NCBI RefSeq assembly: GCF_000019185.1
Contig: NC_010334.1
Coordinates: 5,057,001-5,121,000, forward strand
Source of the DNA: Shewanella halifaxensis HAW-EB4
Lineage (GTDB): Bacteria > Pseudomonadota > Gammaproteobacteria > Enterobacterales > Shewanellaceae
DNA: 64,000 bases
Direction of reading: 5' to 3'
The notes under the pieces are model-generated. The model made no database searches. It saw only the letters and a list, made by a program, of their open reading frames with translations, and was not told where the DNA came from. Of the stretch, positions 53,974-63,630 are shown one piece after another; position 1 is the first letter of the stretch; every line of letters begins with the position of its first letter. Made by a program: the position numbers and the translations under genes.

Positions 53974-54690
53974 CTATTTATGATTTTTGTTATATCTTGA
54001 CTGTTTGAACTGTTTCAACAGTCGATAAAACTCTACCGTTAGCTTATTAAATATGCCTAACTTGGTTTTATTTTTTCGCAGGCCAATAATTGACGCCGCG
54101 GCGCTTCTAGAGACTAGCTTAGGGTGGTAGCTATATAGCGTCTGGTTTGTTCGCCACTCATTATCCATAAAGTCATCTACTGGCTCAAAAAAACCATCGA
54201 CTTGGTTAAGGTAGTTTTGCGCAGCCTGCGGAGTAATAGCATAAGCAGAGGTGCCACAAGCGCCTTTCAAGTTTGAAATCAATTTGTACTGCTCATCGAT
54301 AGGCTCGATATCAACAAATTTCCTCTCAAAAACATTACCCAGTTTCACTACACCATATTTATGCGTTAATGACTCAATATTGTCTAACTGACTCTCTAGA
54401 TCACCAAATAACGCTAAATTATCTTCCAGAATTAAAAACACTTCGTTATCGGCAAGGCACTGCTTCCATAAAGAGATATGACTAGCAAAACATCCCAATT
54501 CAGGGATAGTTAACTCATAACCCTTATACCTCTTGGTCTTGCGACTATCATAGAGTGAAAAAATACTATGTTGCGGATTATCCTTGATATTTTCAGCATC
54601 AAAAAAGGAAAAGGGAACCTCTTTTAAGGCTTCAGCCACCTTTTTATGTCGCTCTATAGAGCTTTTTAAACTAATAACAAAAACTTTCAC
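53974..54690 (-). CDS. Glycosyltransferase family 25 with altered acidic motif
   Basis: A 238-residue GT25 protein: MKVFVISLKSSIERHKKV at the start, FSFFDAENI, PELGCFASHISLWKQCL, and the usual EDD replaced by EDN in FLILEDNLALFG near residue 92. The C-terminus is basic (LLKQFKQSRYNKNHK). It lies at the right end of the AT-rich block and is the first minus-strand gene of the second arm. It may use a changed metal site or be weakly active. Confidence 0.82.
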   Translation of the reverse strand: MKVFVISLKSSIERHKKVAEALKEVPFSFFDAENIKDNPQHSIFSLYDSRKTKRYKGYELTIPELGCFASHISLWKQCLADNEVFLILEDNLALFGDLESQLDNIESLTHKYGVVKLGNVFERKFVDIEPIDEQYKLISNLKGACGTSAYAITPQAAQNYLNQVDGFFEPVDDFMDNEWRTNQTLYSYHPKLVSRSAAASIIGLRKNKTKLGIFNKLTVEFYRLLKQFKQSRYNKNHK

Positions 54691-54764
54691 TTACTAACTC
54701 TCCAGCCCTCGATTGATGCAACTGATTACAAAGCACCAATCTAAGAACTTCAAACCGTTTGATA

Positions 54765-55847
54765 CTAATTAAATTTCCAATAACCCAGCTTTTTACGCAT
54801 CTTAAGATGACGCAATAAATTCATCGGCTTAGGTTTTAGATCGTCAATACCATTTTCAATCAGCTTGTCAGTCGCGGCGAGAACACGCTCACTCGACTGA
54901 CCATCTCGAAATGGGTGGATATCATCACAATAATGCTCAATTTCGGCCATCAGCTCTGGTGGATGACTCAACACTTTCTCTAATGCAGGCTCAATATCTT
55001 CAAGCGCTTCAACATTAACTAGGTGCGAGCGATTGGTCTGGTTGTTAAAAGTCACTACCGGTTTACCCTGCAGCAAGAACATAATCAAAATCGATGAGGT
55101 GTCGCATAGCATTACATCTGCAGCTTTTAGTAGCGGTAAGACATTATCCGTTTCAATAAACGTCAGGTTCTCGCTTTCAAGCGCCTTATATTTATCCACT
55201 ATATCTTGGCTCATCTTAGGATGGAACTGTACCAACCAACGCCAGTTTCCTTGCTCGGATAGCGCCTTAATTTTTTCATAAACTACCGGAGCACAAGATA
55301 AACTACGAGAAAATGTTGAACAGAACAGGACTACAGGCCTATCGTCCCCCTCAATATCGTAAGGTCGCTCTAAGCCTTGTTGAAACATAGGATCCAGTGT
55401 CGGCCAGCCTGTTTCAGCAACTTTAAAAGTACCAAACTTTTCAGCAAGCCGCTCAAAAGGCAGTGTTGTTGCAGGGCCCTGAGTACAGTACAGATCAAAA
55501 CAATCACGGATTTCAAAGTGATCTTCACGACCTCTATGGTTCATCTTGCCTGCGTTAAAGCCATGAAATACACCGACCTTAATTCCGGGAATAAAGCGCG
55601 GCACCACATTACCAGGAACGAATACCGCATCAGGCTGCCAAGATTTAACCTCTTCAATGGTTAACAATCGCTTCTCTGCTGCATTCAAGAAGGCTGGATC
55701 GACCTCGTTCCCCTCTAGAAACCATCGAGCCTCATCGCCTCTAGCCCAAATTGCAGCTTGCAACGGCCGTAACATTGCATATGAATAATTCTGCGCTATA
55801 TACAGTAAATAACGTTTGTTGTTTGCACTCACAACAATTTCCCTCAC
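54765..55847 (-). CDS. CDP-glycerol glycerophosphotransferase-like protein
   Basis: A 360-residue GT-B protein. VGVFHGFNAGKMNHRG near residue 91, WRWLVQFHPKM near residue 205 and LKAADVMLCDTSSILIMFLLQGKPVV near residues 240-265 match the CDP-glycerol/ribitol phosphotransferase family known from teichoic acid synthesis. In Gram-negatives such proteins decorate LPS or capsule with glycerol phosphate or a related group. It is 14 bp before (downstream of) the GT4 gene on the same strand. Confidence 0.82.
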   Translation of the reverse strand: MREIVVSANNKRYLLYIAQNYSYAMLRPLQAAIWARGDEARWFLEGNEVDPAFLNAAEKRLLTIEEVKSWQPDAVFVPGNVVPRFIPGIKVGVFHGFNAGKMNHRGREDHFEIRDCFDLYCTQGPATTLPFERLAEKFGTFKVAETGWPTLDPMFQQGLERPYDIEGDDRPVVLFCSTFSRSLSCAPVVYEKIKALSEQGNWRWLVQFHPKMSQDIVDKYKALESENLTFIETDNVLPLLKAADVMLCDTSSILIMFLLQGKPVVTFNNQTNRSHLVNVEALEDIEPALEKVLSHPPELMAEIEHYCDDIHPFRDGQSSERVLAATDKLIENGIDDLKPKPMNLLRHLKMRKKLGYWKFN

Positions 55848-55861
55848 AAACTCTTCAATGT

Positions 55862-56947
55862 TTATTTAACCAATGCCAAATACTCTTGAGCAATCCGTGC
55901 TGCTTGTACTTTTGCTAAAATATCGACTTCTGCCAAAGATGGTGGTGATAGCAAAACTTCATCTAACTTACTTGCTAACGCCTTAGGATCACGACGAGGT
56001 ACTAAAAATCTTGCTAGCTCTCCGGTCATTATTTCCTTCGGTCCATGAGGGCAATCAGTACTCACCACAGGCGTACCACAGGCTAGGGACTCAATCAAAA
56101 CGGTCGGTAAGCCCTCGAAGTCTGAGCTCAACACCAAGGCTTTGGCGTTTTTAATCCATGGAAATGGATTCGACTGGAAACCAGGAATAATCACCCTATG
56201 TCCCACCCCAAACTTCTTAGCCGCCTTTAGCGCCTTTTTAGGATTATGACATAAGAGTACCACTGGGATTTGACTCTCCATCTGCGAAATTGACTGGAAC
56301 AGCACGTCATGACGCTTCTGCTTTACGTATCGGCCAATATGGATCAAATAATCGCTATCAGGGATCCCTTGCGATTCTTGCTGCGATAACGCGTTAATAT
56401 CTTCAAATTCAAATGGGTTATAGATGCAGCGGATAGAGGTTGGCTCTATACGCTTTGTCTGCAAAATCTCATTGGCAATGCCTTCAGACACTGTCACTAA
56501 ATGCTGCCCATTTAATGCTTTTTTTGCCCATAGCTTCTTTAAATACGCAAAAGGTCCCAACTTAGCGTGCCGTGTAAGCTCCTCCTCTACTGAGGCGTGA
56601 ACCACCACAAACAACGGTGAAACCTTAGTTTTCACCATCAAGCGGTTAGTTTTATCTAAGTTAGATAAAACGAGATCAAATTTACCCACCTCTTGCTCGA
56701 TACTGCGAATTTTATTGGTTAGCTTCTTGACCGCTGGAGCTAAATGCCATGAACGTTTAAGGTCTCTATCCTTACTGGCAAAACAAACATGCACAGGTAA
56801 TCCATTAGGAATGTCAAACGCGACGCTATCAGTCATAACTAAGAAGTGAGGTTCGTGCCCCATCTCCGTAAACTCTTTTGCCAGCGTTAGCATCACTTTC
56901 TCTGCACCACCACCAGCTAAACTATCAATCGCGATTGCAATTCTCAT
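55862..56947 (-). CDS. Glycosyltransferase family 4 (paralogue of the gene at 49297)
   Basis: A 361-residue GT-B enzyme. The donor site is SSDFEGLPTVLIESLACGTP near residue 265, followed by VSTDCPHGPKEIMTGELARF. The N-terminus has AIDSLAGGGAEKVMLTLAKE, typical of GT4. It overlaps the upstream MurG-like gene by 4 bases (ATGA), so they are coupled. It likely transfers an outer-core hexose. Confidence 0.9.
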   Translation of the reverse strand: MRIAIAIDSLAGGGAEKVMLTLAKEFTEMGHEPHFLVMTDSVAFDIPNGLPVHVCFASKDRDLKRSWHLAPAVKKLTNKIRSIEQEVGKFDLVLSNLDKTNRLMVKTKVSPLFVVVHASVEEELTRHAKLGPFAYLKKLWAKKALNGQHLVTVSEGIANEILQTKRIEPTSIRCIYNPFEFEDINALSQQESQGIPDSDYLIHIGRYVKQKRHDVLFQSISQMESQIPVVLLCHNPKKALKAAKKFGVGHRVIIPGFQSNPFPWIKNAKALVLSSDFEGLPTVLIESLACGTPVVSTDCPHGPKEIMTGELARFLVPRRDPKALASKLDEVLLSPPSLAEVDILAKVQAARIAQEYLALVK

Positions 56948-58029
56948 TGCGAAACTCCAAATTTTTTGCGGTACAAATCAGTAATGATATTCATACCTAT
57001 ATCTAAGCCATTGATGCATTCACACTGAGCTAAGGCCGCCTCTAATCTACCTAGATTTTCAGCCTTGATTAATTCAATCAGTCCACCCGACATCTGCCTA
57101 GCATCGTTGTCACTTCCCACAGTTAGCCCGTTCTCTTTACAGACCTTGAGGCGATAATTTTGATCTTTCGCTACCGCTACAGCTAAGGTCGGTATCTTTA
57201 GTGCAATAGCCTGCAATAATGTATCGCCACCACTTAATATCGCGACTTTTGCGGCATCGAGTAGATCGATGAGCTCACAGTGATTCAACTCTTTTATCGC
57301 TGTCACCCCTTCGACTACTGGCATAGCATTCGGGTAATTGGGTCCATATACGACAACGCAAGGGAGCTGAGTCGCCCGATAGATGTTGGCAGCGGCACGA
57401 GCAAACTCTTCCACAATATAGCCGTGACTATTGGTATGCCCCCCAGACCCAGCATTAAACAGAATGAATCCACCAGCAGTTAAATCATACTGCTTTAAAA
57501 GTGCTGCTTGGCTATCTCGATTTGGATTAACAAAGATAGGACCTGTGACAGTCGGTTCAGGCTTATCAATTAACTTAAGTTTTAGCCTATCTAACCAGTT
57601 AATTGGGCCGATAACAAACTCAGGTTGCACAACCCAATGGCTATCTGTCACTCGCGCTCGCAATACTTTCATTCCTCTGCTGCGCTTGCGCTTATGCTGA
57701 CTCAGGAAAATAACTTTTGCGCCTAATTTATTTGCATGCACCAATTGCGAGCGCCGGCCCGATGCATCAAAGATGACAAAGTCGGGTAGGAAGAAAGACA
57801 TAAAGTCATTCACGGCCTTAATATTCTTGGTTGGAGTATCATCCAAAAGTGCGGCGGGATAGGGACACGTTAAGGCATAAGGTGCCTGGCGACTTAAAAT
57901 AAATTGAATCGTCGCATTAGGCCAGCGCCGCTTAACCTCATCGGCAATGATCAGTGAGCGCATGTACTCACCGACCCCCTCGGCAGAAGATACAGGAACA
58001 AACAGAAATTTAGGAGCGGCTAGGGTCAT
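56944..58029 (-). CDS. MurG-like GT-B glycosyltransferase
   Basis: A 361-residue protein. VSSAEGVGEYMRSLIIADEV near residue 13 resembles the acceptor-binding loop of GT-B enzymes, and GGFILFNAGSGGHTNSHGY near residue 185 and KVAILSGGDTLLQAIALKIP near residue 268 form the nucleotide-sugar site as in MurG/PseG-like proteins. The substrate is not evident. It is coupled to the GT4 gene by a 4-base overlap. Confidence 0.75.
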   Translation of the reverse strand: MTLAAPKFLFVPVSSAEGVGEYMRSLIIADEVKRRWPNATIQFILSRQAPYALTCPYPAALLDDTPTKNIKAVNDFMSFFLPDFVIFDASGRRSQLVHANKLGAKVIFLSQHKRKRSRGMKVLRARVTDSHWVVQPEFVIGPINWLDRLKLKLIDKPEPTVTGPIFVNPNRDSQAALLKQYDLTAGGFILFNAGSGGHTNSHGYIVEEFARAAANIYRATQLPCVVVYGPNYPNAMPVVEGVTAIKELNHCELIDLLDAAKVAILSGGDTLLQAIALKIPTLAVAVAKDQNYRLKVCKENGLTVGSDNDARQMSGGLIELIKAENLGRLEAALAQCECINGLDIGMNIITDLYRKKFGVSQ

Positions 58030-58087
58030 TGACTCAACTTATCAAACTGCAAAGAAGCGTTATACTAATGGGCATACTAACAAATAT

Positions 58088-59173
58088 TTATGCTTGAGGG
58101 TGACGTAACAAGAGATCTAACTGAGTAATCACCTTGTCTACATCAATCAGTTCCATCAAATGCTCGCCCTTAGCACGTGTACCCCAAGGAATATCCCCCT
58201 GTTTTTGCTCCGCGATGACTTGCTCGTAGACGCTCACAACAGAATCTAAGCAGGTATATGGGCCAGTACGCCCTGGGTTTGAGTGAGCATATAAACCAAT
58301 TACAGGCGTGCCCTGAGTCACCGCCATATGCGCGGGGCCGGTATCTGGCGCTAACACTACACTCGCCTGCTTAAGCACTGCCAGCAGTTGCAGCAAAGAG
58401 GTTTTGCCCACTTGGTTCTCTAATTCTGATTTAGCCGCTGCTTGTATCTTCTCGGCAAGTTCACGCTCAAGTGGTGTTGGACCGCCACATAAGATAACGC
58501 GATACCCCTTGGCTACCGCATAGTCAGCCACCGCAGCGTAGCGCTCCGGCAACCAGTTACGCTCCGCTTTACTGGCGGCGGCGCAGATCACCAATACTCG
58601 ACTGCCATCGGGGATAAGCGCCTTAGCAAACTCAGTATCTGCAACAGGTACAGGAATACTCCAGCTTGGAGTCAAATCCGTCACCCCGACAGCCTTGGCA
58701 AATCCCATAAAGCCTTCCAACACATGTGGCGTCGCCTGAGGTTCAATAGCATGATTGGTCACTAACCATTGACCTTCCTTAGCTCTAAAACGATCGAAAC
58801 CAATGCGTACTTTAGCCGAGATGGCTAGTGACGCGATGGTTGCGCGCAGGGCAATCTGCATATGCAGTAACACATCGAATTTGCGTCCCTTAAGCGCTCG
58901 CTTTAAGTTGAAGTAGCTACGCCAACCTTGTGATTTATCAAAAATCACAAACTCCACCCCTTCTAGGTGTTTAAGCAGCTGATACTCAACCTTACCCAAA
59001 ATCCAAGTGATCTTAAGCTGAGGGTAGCGACGCTGAATCGCCTGAACCATGGCCACAGCATGGCAAACATCACCAATAGCAGACAGCCTTAATAGGCATA
59101 GCGACTCAGCATTGCTTAAGTCTATGCTGCTCGATTTAGGGTTCTGATGGTCACTTGAAGTAGATAAGCTCAT
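58088..59173 (-). CDS. Glycosyltransferase family 9 (heptosyltransferase)
   Basis: A 361-residue heptosyltransferase-like enzyme. ESLCLLRLSAIGDVCHAVAM near residue 24 is the family N-terminus, and VLAPDTGPAHMAVTQGTPVIGLY near residue 265 is the ADP-heptose site. It adds an L,D-heptose to the inner core; whether it is heptosyltransferase I, II or III cannot be told. Divergent from kdkA with 85 bp between starts. Confidence 0.9.
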   Translation of the reverse strand: MSLSTSSDHQNPKSSSIDLSNAESLCLLRLSAIGDVCHAVAMVQAIQRRYPQLKITWILGKVEYQLLKHLEGVEFVIFDKSQGWRSYFNLKRALKGRKFDVLLHMQIALRATIASLAISAKVRIGFDRFRAKEGQWLVTNHAIEPQATPHVLEGFMGFAKAVGVTDLTPSWSIPVPVADTEFAKALIPDGSRVLVICAAASKAERNWLPERYAAVADYAVAKGYRVILCGGPTPLERELAEKIQAAAKSELENQVGKTSLLQLLAVLKQASVVLAPDTGPAHMAVTQGTPVIGLYAHSNPGRTGPYTCLDSVVSVYEQVIAEQKQGDIPWGTRAKGEHLMELIDVDKVITQLDLLLRHPQA

Positions 59174-59258
59174 TAGTGCTCGAAGGTTATTTAGCGCAAT
59201 TAACCGATCTTAATGTAGAATGCCTGTAGGTTCCACGCTTTAGCTTACAATTCTACCT

Positions 59259-59990
59259 ATGAAGTTTAAAAAAACCGCTAAAGGCAGTATCGCTTATTGC
59301 CAACATACGCCATCAGATATCGAACCTAACTGGTTTGGTGCCGACTTTTGGCGCCAGCAATCTGCCATTACCGGCTCATCTAAAGGGCGCTATACCACTT
59401 GGTTCGTCGATGCCAGCCGCGTTGCTAGCGAACAAAACCAGTGGGTACTTCGCCACTACTACCGTGGTGGTTTGATTGAAAAGATTAGCCGTGACCAATA
59501 CCTGTTTACCGGATTAGAAAAAACTCGTGCGGTGGCGGAATTAGCGCTGCTGGAAACCCTATTTGATCAAGGTTTTGCGGTACCAAAACCGATCGCCGCC
59601 AATGTTGAACGCTCGGGTCTGTTCTATCGGGCTGACTTAATCATAGAGCGGGTAGAAGGGGCGGAAGATTTAGTCGCCAGACTCAGTAAGTCTTCGATGA
59701 GCGAGCTGCAGTGGCAAACTTTAGGTGAAGCGATTGCTGAGTTCCACAATCACGGCGTTTATCACGCGGATCTCAATGCGAAGAATATTCTTATCTGCGC
59801 AGATAAGTTTTACCTGATTGATTTTGATCGTGGTGAGTTAAGAAAGCCGAATGCTCAATGGCAGCAGGCAAACATGAGCCGTTTACTGCGCTCCTTTAGA
59901 AAAGAGCTAAGCAAACTAGCAAACTTAGCATTTGCCGAAGAAAATTGGCAGCAACTGCATCAGGCCTATCAAGCCAAACTCAATCAGTAG
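59259..59990 (+). CDS. kdkA: 3-deoxy-D-manno-octulosonic acid (Kdo) kinase
   Basis: A 243-residue kinase that phosphorylates the Kdo of lipid A-Kdo. The protein-kinase-like fold is seen in VLRHYYRGGLIEKISRDQYLFTG split over residues 66-90, the catalytic loop YHADLNAKNIL near residue 168 and the metal DFD in FYLIDFDRGEL near residue 187. KdkA occurs in bacteria with a single Kdo, such as Haemophilus, Vibrio and Shewanella. It converges on waaA across a terminator. Confidence 0.92.
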   Translation: MKFKKTAKGSIAYCQHTPSDIEPNWFGADFWRQQSAITGSSKGRYTTWFVDASRVASEQNQWVLRHYYRGGLIEKISRDQYLFTGLEKTRAVAELALLETLFDQGFAVPKPIAANVERSGLFYRADLIIERVEGAEDLVARLSKSSMSELQWQTLGEAIAEFHNHGVYHADLNAKNILICADKFYLIDFDRGELRKPNAQWQQANMSRLLRSFRKELSKLANLAFAEENWQQLHQAYQAKLNQ

Positions 59991-60032
59991 CTTTCCTGTC
60001 AACTTAATCTCTCGATAAGCCACAGCCAAACT

Positions 60033-60065
60033 AAAAAAGGTCTACACAAGCTGCAGACCTTTTTT
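60033..60065. terminator. Bidirectional terminator between kdkA and waaA
   Basis: AAAAAAGGTCT / AGACCTTTTTT is a perfect 11-bp stem with an 11-nt loop and T runs on both strands, between convergent genes. Confidence 0.88.
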
Positions 60066-60090
60066 ATGCTCCATCTAAACGGTATTCGCG

Positions 60091-61356
60091 CTAACCGTTA
60101 ATAAACGACTCCACTACCTCCAACTGCTTTGTGAGCGAACCCCGGTTCTGCTCAACCACAGCCCTTGCAGCTGCGCTCGCTTGGTTATAAGCCGCCTTAT
60201 CATCGAATAAATAGATCAAGCGTTCTGCCAGAGCCTCTGCTGAATCAACGACTTTTAGCGCCCCCGCAGACTCAAGTAGCTGAGTGATTTCATTAAAATC
60301 ACGGTAATGTGGCCCCATCATCACAGGTAACCCCATAGCCGCAGGCTCTAGTGGATTATGGCCGCCATGGACGATTATTGAGCCCCCGACAAAGGCTTGA
60401 TCGGCAGCGCCATAAAAGGTCAACAACTCGCCCATGGTGTTACCCAATACAACCTGGGTTTCAGGCAATACAGGCTTAGCCATGCTACGTCGAATAAGGG
60501 TTAACCCTGCCGACTTAATTGCTTGCGCCGCTGCGTCAAATTGCTCAGGGTGGCGCGGCACCATCACCATCATGGCATTGGGGTATTTCGCTAGCAGTTG
60601 TTGATGCGCCATAATTAACGCATCAAACTCTCCCGGATGCACCGAGCCTGCCACCCAAACCGGTTTATCCGTTGCCAGCCACTGTGCTCTGAGTTTTATT
60701 GCTGTATCGATGCGCTGCTTATCGATATTGATATCGAACTTTAAGCTGCCACAAACCGTGACTCGTTCCGGCGCAACACCCAAAGCGATAAAGCGCTCTG
60801 CAGCCTGCTGTGACTGCGCCGCAATACCATCGAGCAGCTTAAGCATTGGCGTGGTTAACTTGTGATGCTTACGGTAGGAGTCGGCCGACTTTTGCGACAA
60901 ACGCGCATTAGCTAATAAGACCTGCGTCCCCGCTTGTTTAAGGTAATGGATTAGATTAGGCCAAAGCTCGGTTTCCATGATGATGCAGCACTTAGGCGCG
61001 ACTTGCTTTACAAAACGCTTGGCGCACCAAGCGAGATCGAAAGGTAAATAGCAGTGTTGCACACTATTCCCAAAGGCGCGTGCAACCTCGGCAGAGCCCG
61101 TTGGGCTGGTTGTGGTGATGGTAATGCTTAACTGCGGGTGTTGCAGTTGGATCTGCTTTATTAGAGGAATAGCCGCTAAGGTCTCCCCCATTGATACCGA
61201 ATGTACCAAGAGATCGGTTTGCTTTAGCGACTTAAGGCCGAATCGCTCATTCCAGCGACCACGATAGTCTTTGCTTTTAAAGGCGCGCACAGCAAGATAC
61301 ACCAGCAATAGAGGGCTAATTAAATATAAAGCTAAAGAATAGAGGCTACGATTCAT
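60091..61356 (-). CDS. waaA: 3-deoxy-D-manno-octulosonic acid transferase
   Basis: A 421-residue inner-membrane enzyme (KdtA) that transfers Kdo from CMP-Kdo to lipid IVA. An N-terminal anchor SLALYLISPLLLVYLAVRAF is followed by GRWNERFGL, LLVHSVSMGETLAAIPLI (acceptor site) and the GT30 donor site VGGSIIVHGGHNPLEPAAMG near residue 310. The ATG at 61356 is chosen by comparison with the family length; a frame from 61491 adds 45 unrelated residues. With kdkA present, the product likely carries one phosphorylated Kdo. Confidence 0.95.
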   Translation of the reverse strand: MNRSLYSLALYLISPLLLVYLAVRAFKSKDYRGRWNERFGLKSLKQTDLLVHSVSMGETLAAIPLIKQIQLQHPQLSITITTTSPTGSAEVARAFGNSVQHCYLPFDLAWCAKRFVKQVAPKCCIIMETELWPNLIHYLKQAGTQVLLANARLSQKSADSYRKHHKLTTPMLKLLDGIAAQSQQAAERFIALGVAPERVTVCGSLKFDINIDKQRIDTAIKLRAQWLATDKPVWVAGSVHPGEFDALIMAHQQLLAKYPNAMMVMVPRHPEQFDAAAQAIKSAGLTLIRRSMAKPVLPETQVVLGNTMGELLTFYGAADQAFVGGSIIVHGGHNPLEPAAMGLPVMMGPHYRDFNEITQLLESAGALKVVDSAEALAERLIYLFDDKAAYNQASAAARAVVEQNRGSLTKQLEVVESFING

Positions 61357-61526
61357 GAAATTTGCTACTTTCTTGCGTTTTACTTGAACAATTGCGTTAA
61401 TGCTAACATGATAGTTAAACCTTAACGTAATTACACATGTGTAATTCAAACAGGATTGGCATAAATAGAGGCAGTTAACGGTCAATGGCATGCCGAGTTA
61501 ATAATACTGGATATTAATCATTTAGG

Positions 61527-62174
61527 ATGAATATGAAGACCCGTGACAAAATCGTACAAGCCAGTTTAGAGTTGTTTAATGAACATGGCGAAAGAGCAAT
61601 CACAACCAATCATATCGCCGCCCACCTTAATATCAGCCCCGGTAATCTCTACTACCATTTCCGTAATAAAGAAGACATCATCCGCTCAATATTCAGTCTC
61701 TATGAGCAACATCTCGAGTCTGGTTTTCAGCCCTATGTCGATAAAGAGGTCGATGTTGATCTATTAGTCGGTTATTTCGATGCGATGTTTTACACCCTTT
61801 GGCAGTTCCGCTTTATGTATGCCAACCTTGCCGACATTCTTAGCCGCGATGAAGCCTTAAAAAATCGTTATCTTAAGGCTCAGCAAGACGTATTGGCACG
61901 CTCAACCGGTGTACTAGAAAAACTAAACCAAGATGGATTTCTCGCGATTAATCCCGAAGATCTTAAGCCTTTGGCCGACACCATAAAAATGTTAGTTAGC
62001 TTTTGGATCAGCTATAAGCTCACTCAAACTCAGTCAAACATCGGCTCGATCACCAAAGAGTCACTATATGAAGGCTTATTGCGAGTGATCATGCTATTTA
62101 AGTCCTACGCCACTCCAAGTTCGCAAGCCACCTTTTTACGACTAGAAGAGCACTACCGTTCGCAAATGCTCTAA
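61527..62174 (+). CDS. TetR/AcrR-family transcriptional regulator
   Basis: A 215-residue regulator. The N-terminal helix-turn-helix is TRDKIVQASLELFNEHGERA and ITTNHIAAHLNISPGNLYYHF over residues 5-46. The C-terminal ligand domain is unlike FabR or AcrR and gives no clue to the effector. It is divergent from waaA with about 170 bp between starts. Alternative ATG two codons in. Confidence 0.88.
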   Translation: MNMKTRDKIVQASLELFNEHGERAITTNHIAAHLNISPGNLYYHFRNKEDIIRSIFSLYEQHLESGFQPYVDKEVDVDLLVGYFDAMFYTLWQFRFMYANLADILSRDEALKNRYLKAQQDVLARSTGVLEKLNQDGFLAINPEDLKPLADTIKMLVSFWISYKLTQTQSNIGSITKESLYEGLLRVIMLFKSYATPSSQATFLRLEEHYRSQML

Positions 62175-62186
62175 AGGTGTATCTAG

Positions 62187-62210
62187 GCGCATGAACAAGC
62201 TGTCATGCGC
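62187..62210 (+). terminator. Hairpin after the TetR gene
   Basis: GCGCATGA / TCATGCGC is a perfect 8-bp stem with an 8-nt loop, followed by TAATTT. It is a weak terminator at best. The rest of the gap before kbl shows no clear feature beyond the kbl ribosome site. Confidence 0.45.
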
Positions 62211-62421
62211 TAATTTAAGTGACTCTTGTTACACTAATTCTTTAATTTCCAGAAAAACCCTTCGAAAGTTGATCATTAGTTTAGCTAATGTAAATTCCAC
62301 GTATTCCCTAATCTAAATAATCCCTATTTTAGCCTTAAAAAAAGGCTGTAGAGCCGCGCCGATTAGGGTTAAAATGCCAGCACTCCAATACTCAAAATAA
62401 TGCTAATTAAGGAGAATAAAG

Positions 62422-63618
62422 GTGCCTAAGACCTCATTCTACGACCAAATAAATCAACAGCTTGCCGACGTAAAAGCCGAAGGCTTGTATAAAAGTGAGC
62501 GGATCATTGTTTCTCCTCAACAAACTGCAATTGAAGTTAATGGCGACCAAGTTATTAATTTTTGTGCCAACAACTACCTTGGTTTAGCCAATCACCCAGA
62601 GCTTATCAAAGCCGCTCAAGCGGGTCTGAACGCACACGGTTTTGGCATGGCATCGGTACGCTTTATCTGTGGTACTCAAGATATCCATAAGACCCTAGAA
62701 GCTAGCCTTAGCGCATTCTTAGGCATGGAAGACACCATTCTTTACTCTTCATGCTTCGATGCTAACGCCGGTCTGTTTGAAACCTTATTAAGCGCAGAAG
62801 ATGCGATTATTTCTGACGCACTAAACCATGCATCAATTATCGATGGCGTACGTTTATGTAAGGCTAAACGTTTCCGTTATGCCAACAACGACATGGCCGA
62901 TTTAGAAGCGCAGCTTATCGCCGCTAAAGAAGCTGGCGCACGCAATATCATGATCGCTACCGATGGCGTATTCTCGATGGACGGCGTTATCGCCAACCTA
63001 AAGGGTGTGTGCGATCTTGCCGACAAGTACGGCGCACTAGTGATGGTCGATGACTCACACGCTGTGGGCTTTGTCGGTCAAGAAGGTCGTGGTACACATG
63101 AATATTGCGAAGTGATGGATCGCGTAGACATCATCACTGGCACATTAGGTAAGGCACTTGGTGGTGCATCGGGTGGCTTCACCTCAGGTAAGAAAGAGGT
63201 GATCGACTGGTTACGTCAGCGCTCTCGCCCTTACCTATTCTCAAACTCATTGGCGCCTTCAATTGTGACGGCCTCTATCCATGTGCTTGAGATGCTTAAG
63301 TCTGGCCAGGCGCTACGTGAAGCGGTTTGGGAAAACAGCCGTTACTTCCGTGAGCAGATGTCTGCAGCAGGTTTCACCCTTGGTGGCGCCGATCATGCGA
63401 TCATTCCAGTGATGATTGGCGATGCTAAGTTAGCGGGTGATTTTGCTAACCGTCTATTAACTGAAAATATCTACGTCATCGGTTTCTCTTTCCCTGTGGT
63501 ACCAAAAGGCCAAGCTCGTATTCGTACGCAAATGTCTGCTGCCCACACTAAAGAGCAGATCGATAAAGCGATTGAAGCCTTTACCCGCATCGCAAAAGAG
63601 ATGGGTATTATCGGCTAA
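62422..63618 (+). CDS. kbl: 2-amino-3-ketobutyrate CoA ligase (glycine C-acetyltransferase)
   Basis: A 398-residue PLP enzyme that splits 2-amino-3-ketobutyrate with CoA into glycine and acetyl-CoA, the second step of threonine catabolism. The PLP lysine is in TLGKALGGASGGF near residue 244, and MVDDSHAVGFVGQEGRGT near residue 207 is the family signature. It starts with GTG at 62422; GGAG lies 7 bases before. It is followed by tdh, the enzyme of the first step. Confidence 0.96.
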   Translation: MPKTSFYDQINQQLADVKAEGLYKSERIIVSPQQTAIEVNGDQVINFCANNYLGLANHPELIKAAQAGLNAHGFGMASVRFICGTQDIHKTLEASLSAFLGMEDTILYSSCFDANAGLFETLLSAEDAIISDALNHASIIDGVRLCKAKRFRYANNDMADLEAQLIAAKEAGARNIMIATDGVFSMDGVIANLKGVCDLADKYGALVMVDDSHAVGFVGQEGRGTHEYCEVMDRVDIITGTLGKALGGASGGFTSGKKEVIDWLRQRSRPYLFSNSLAPSIVTASIHVLEMLKSGQALREAVWENSRYFREQMSAAGFTLGGADHAIIPVMIGDAKLAGDFANRLLTENIYVIGFSFPVVPKGQARIRTQMSAAHTKEQIDKAIEAFTRIAKEMGIIG

Positions 63619-63630
63619 AGTTAAACCAAC

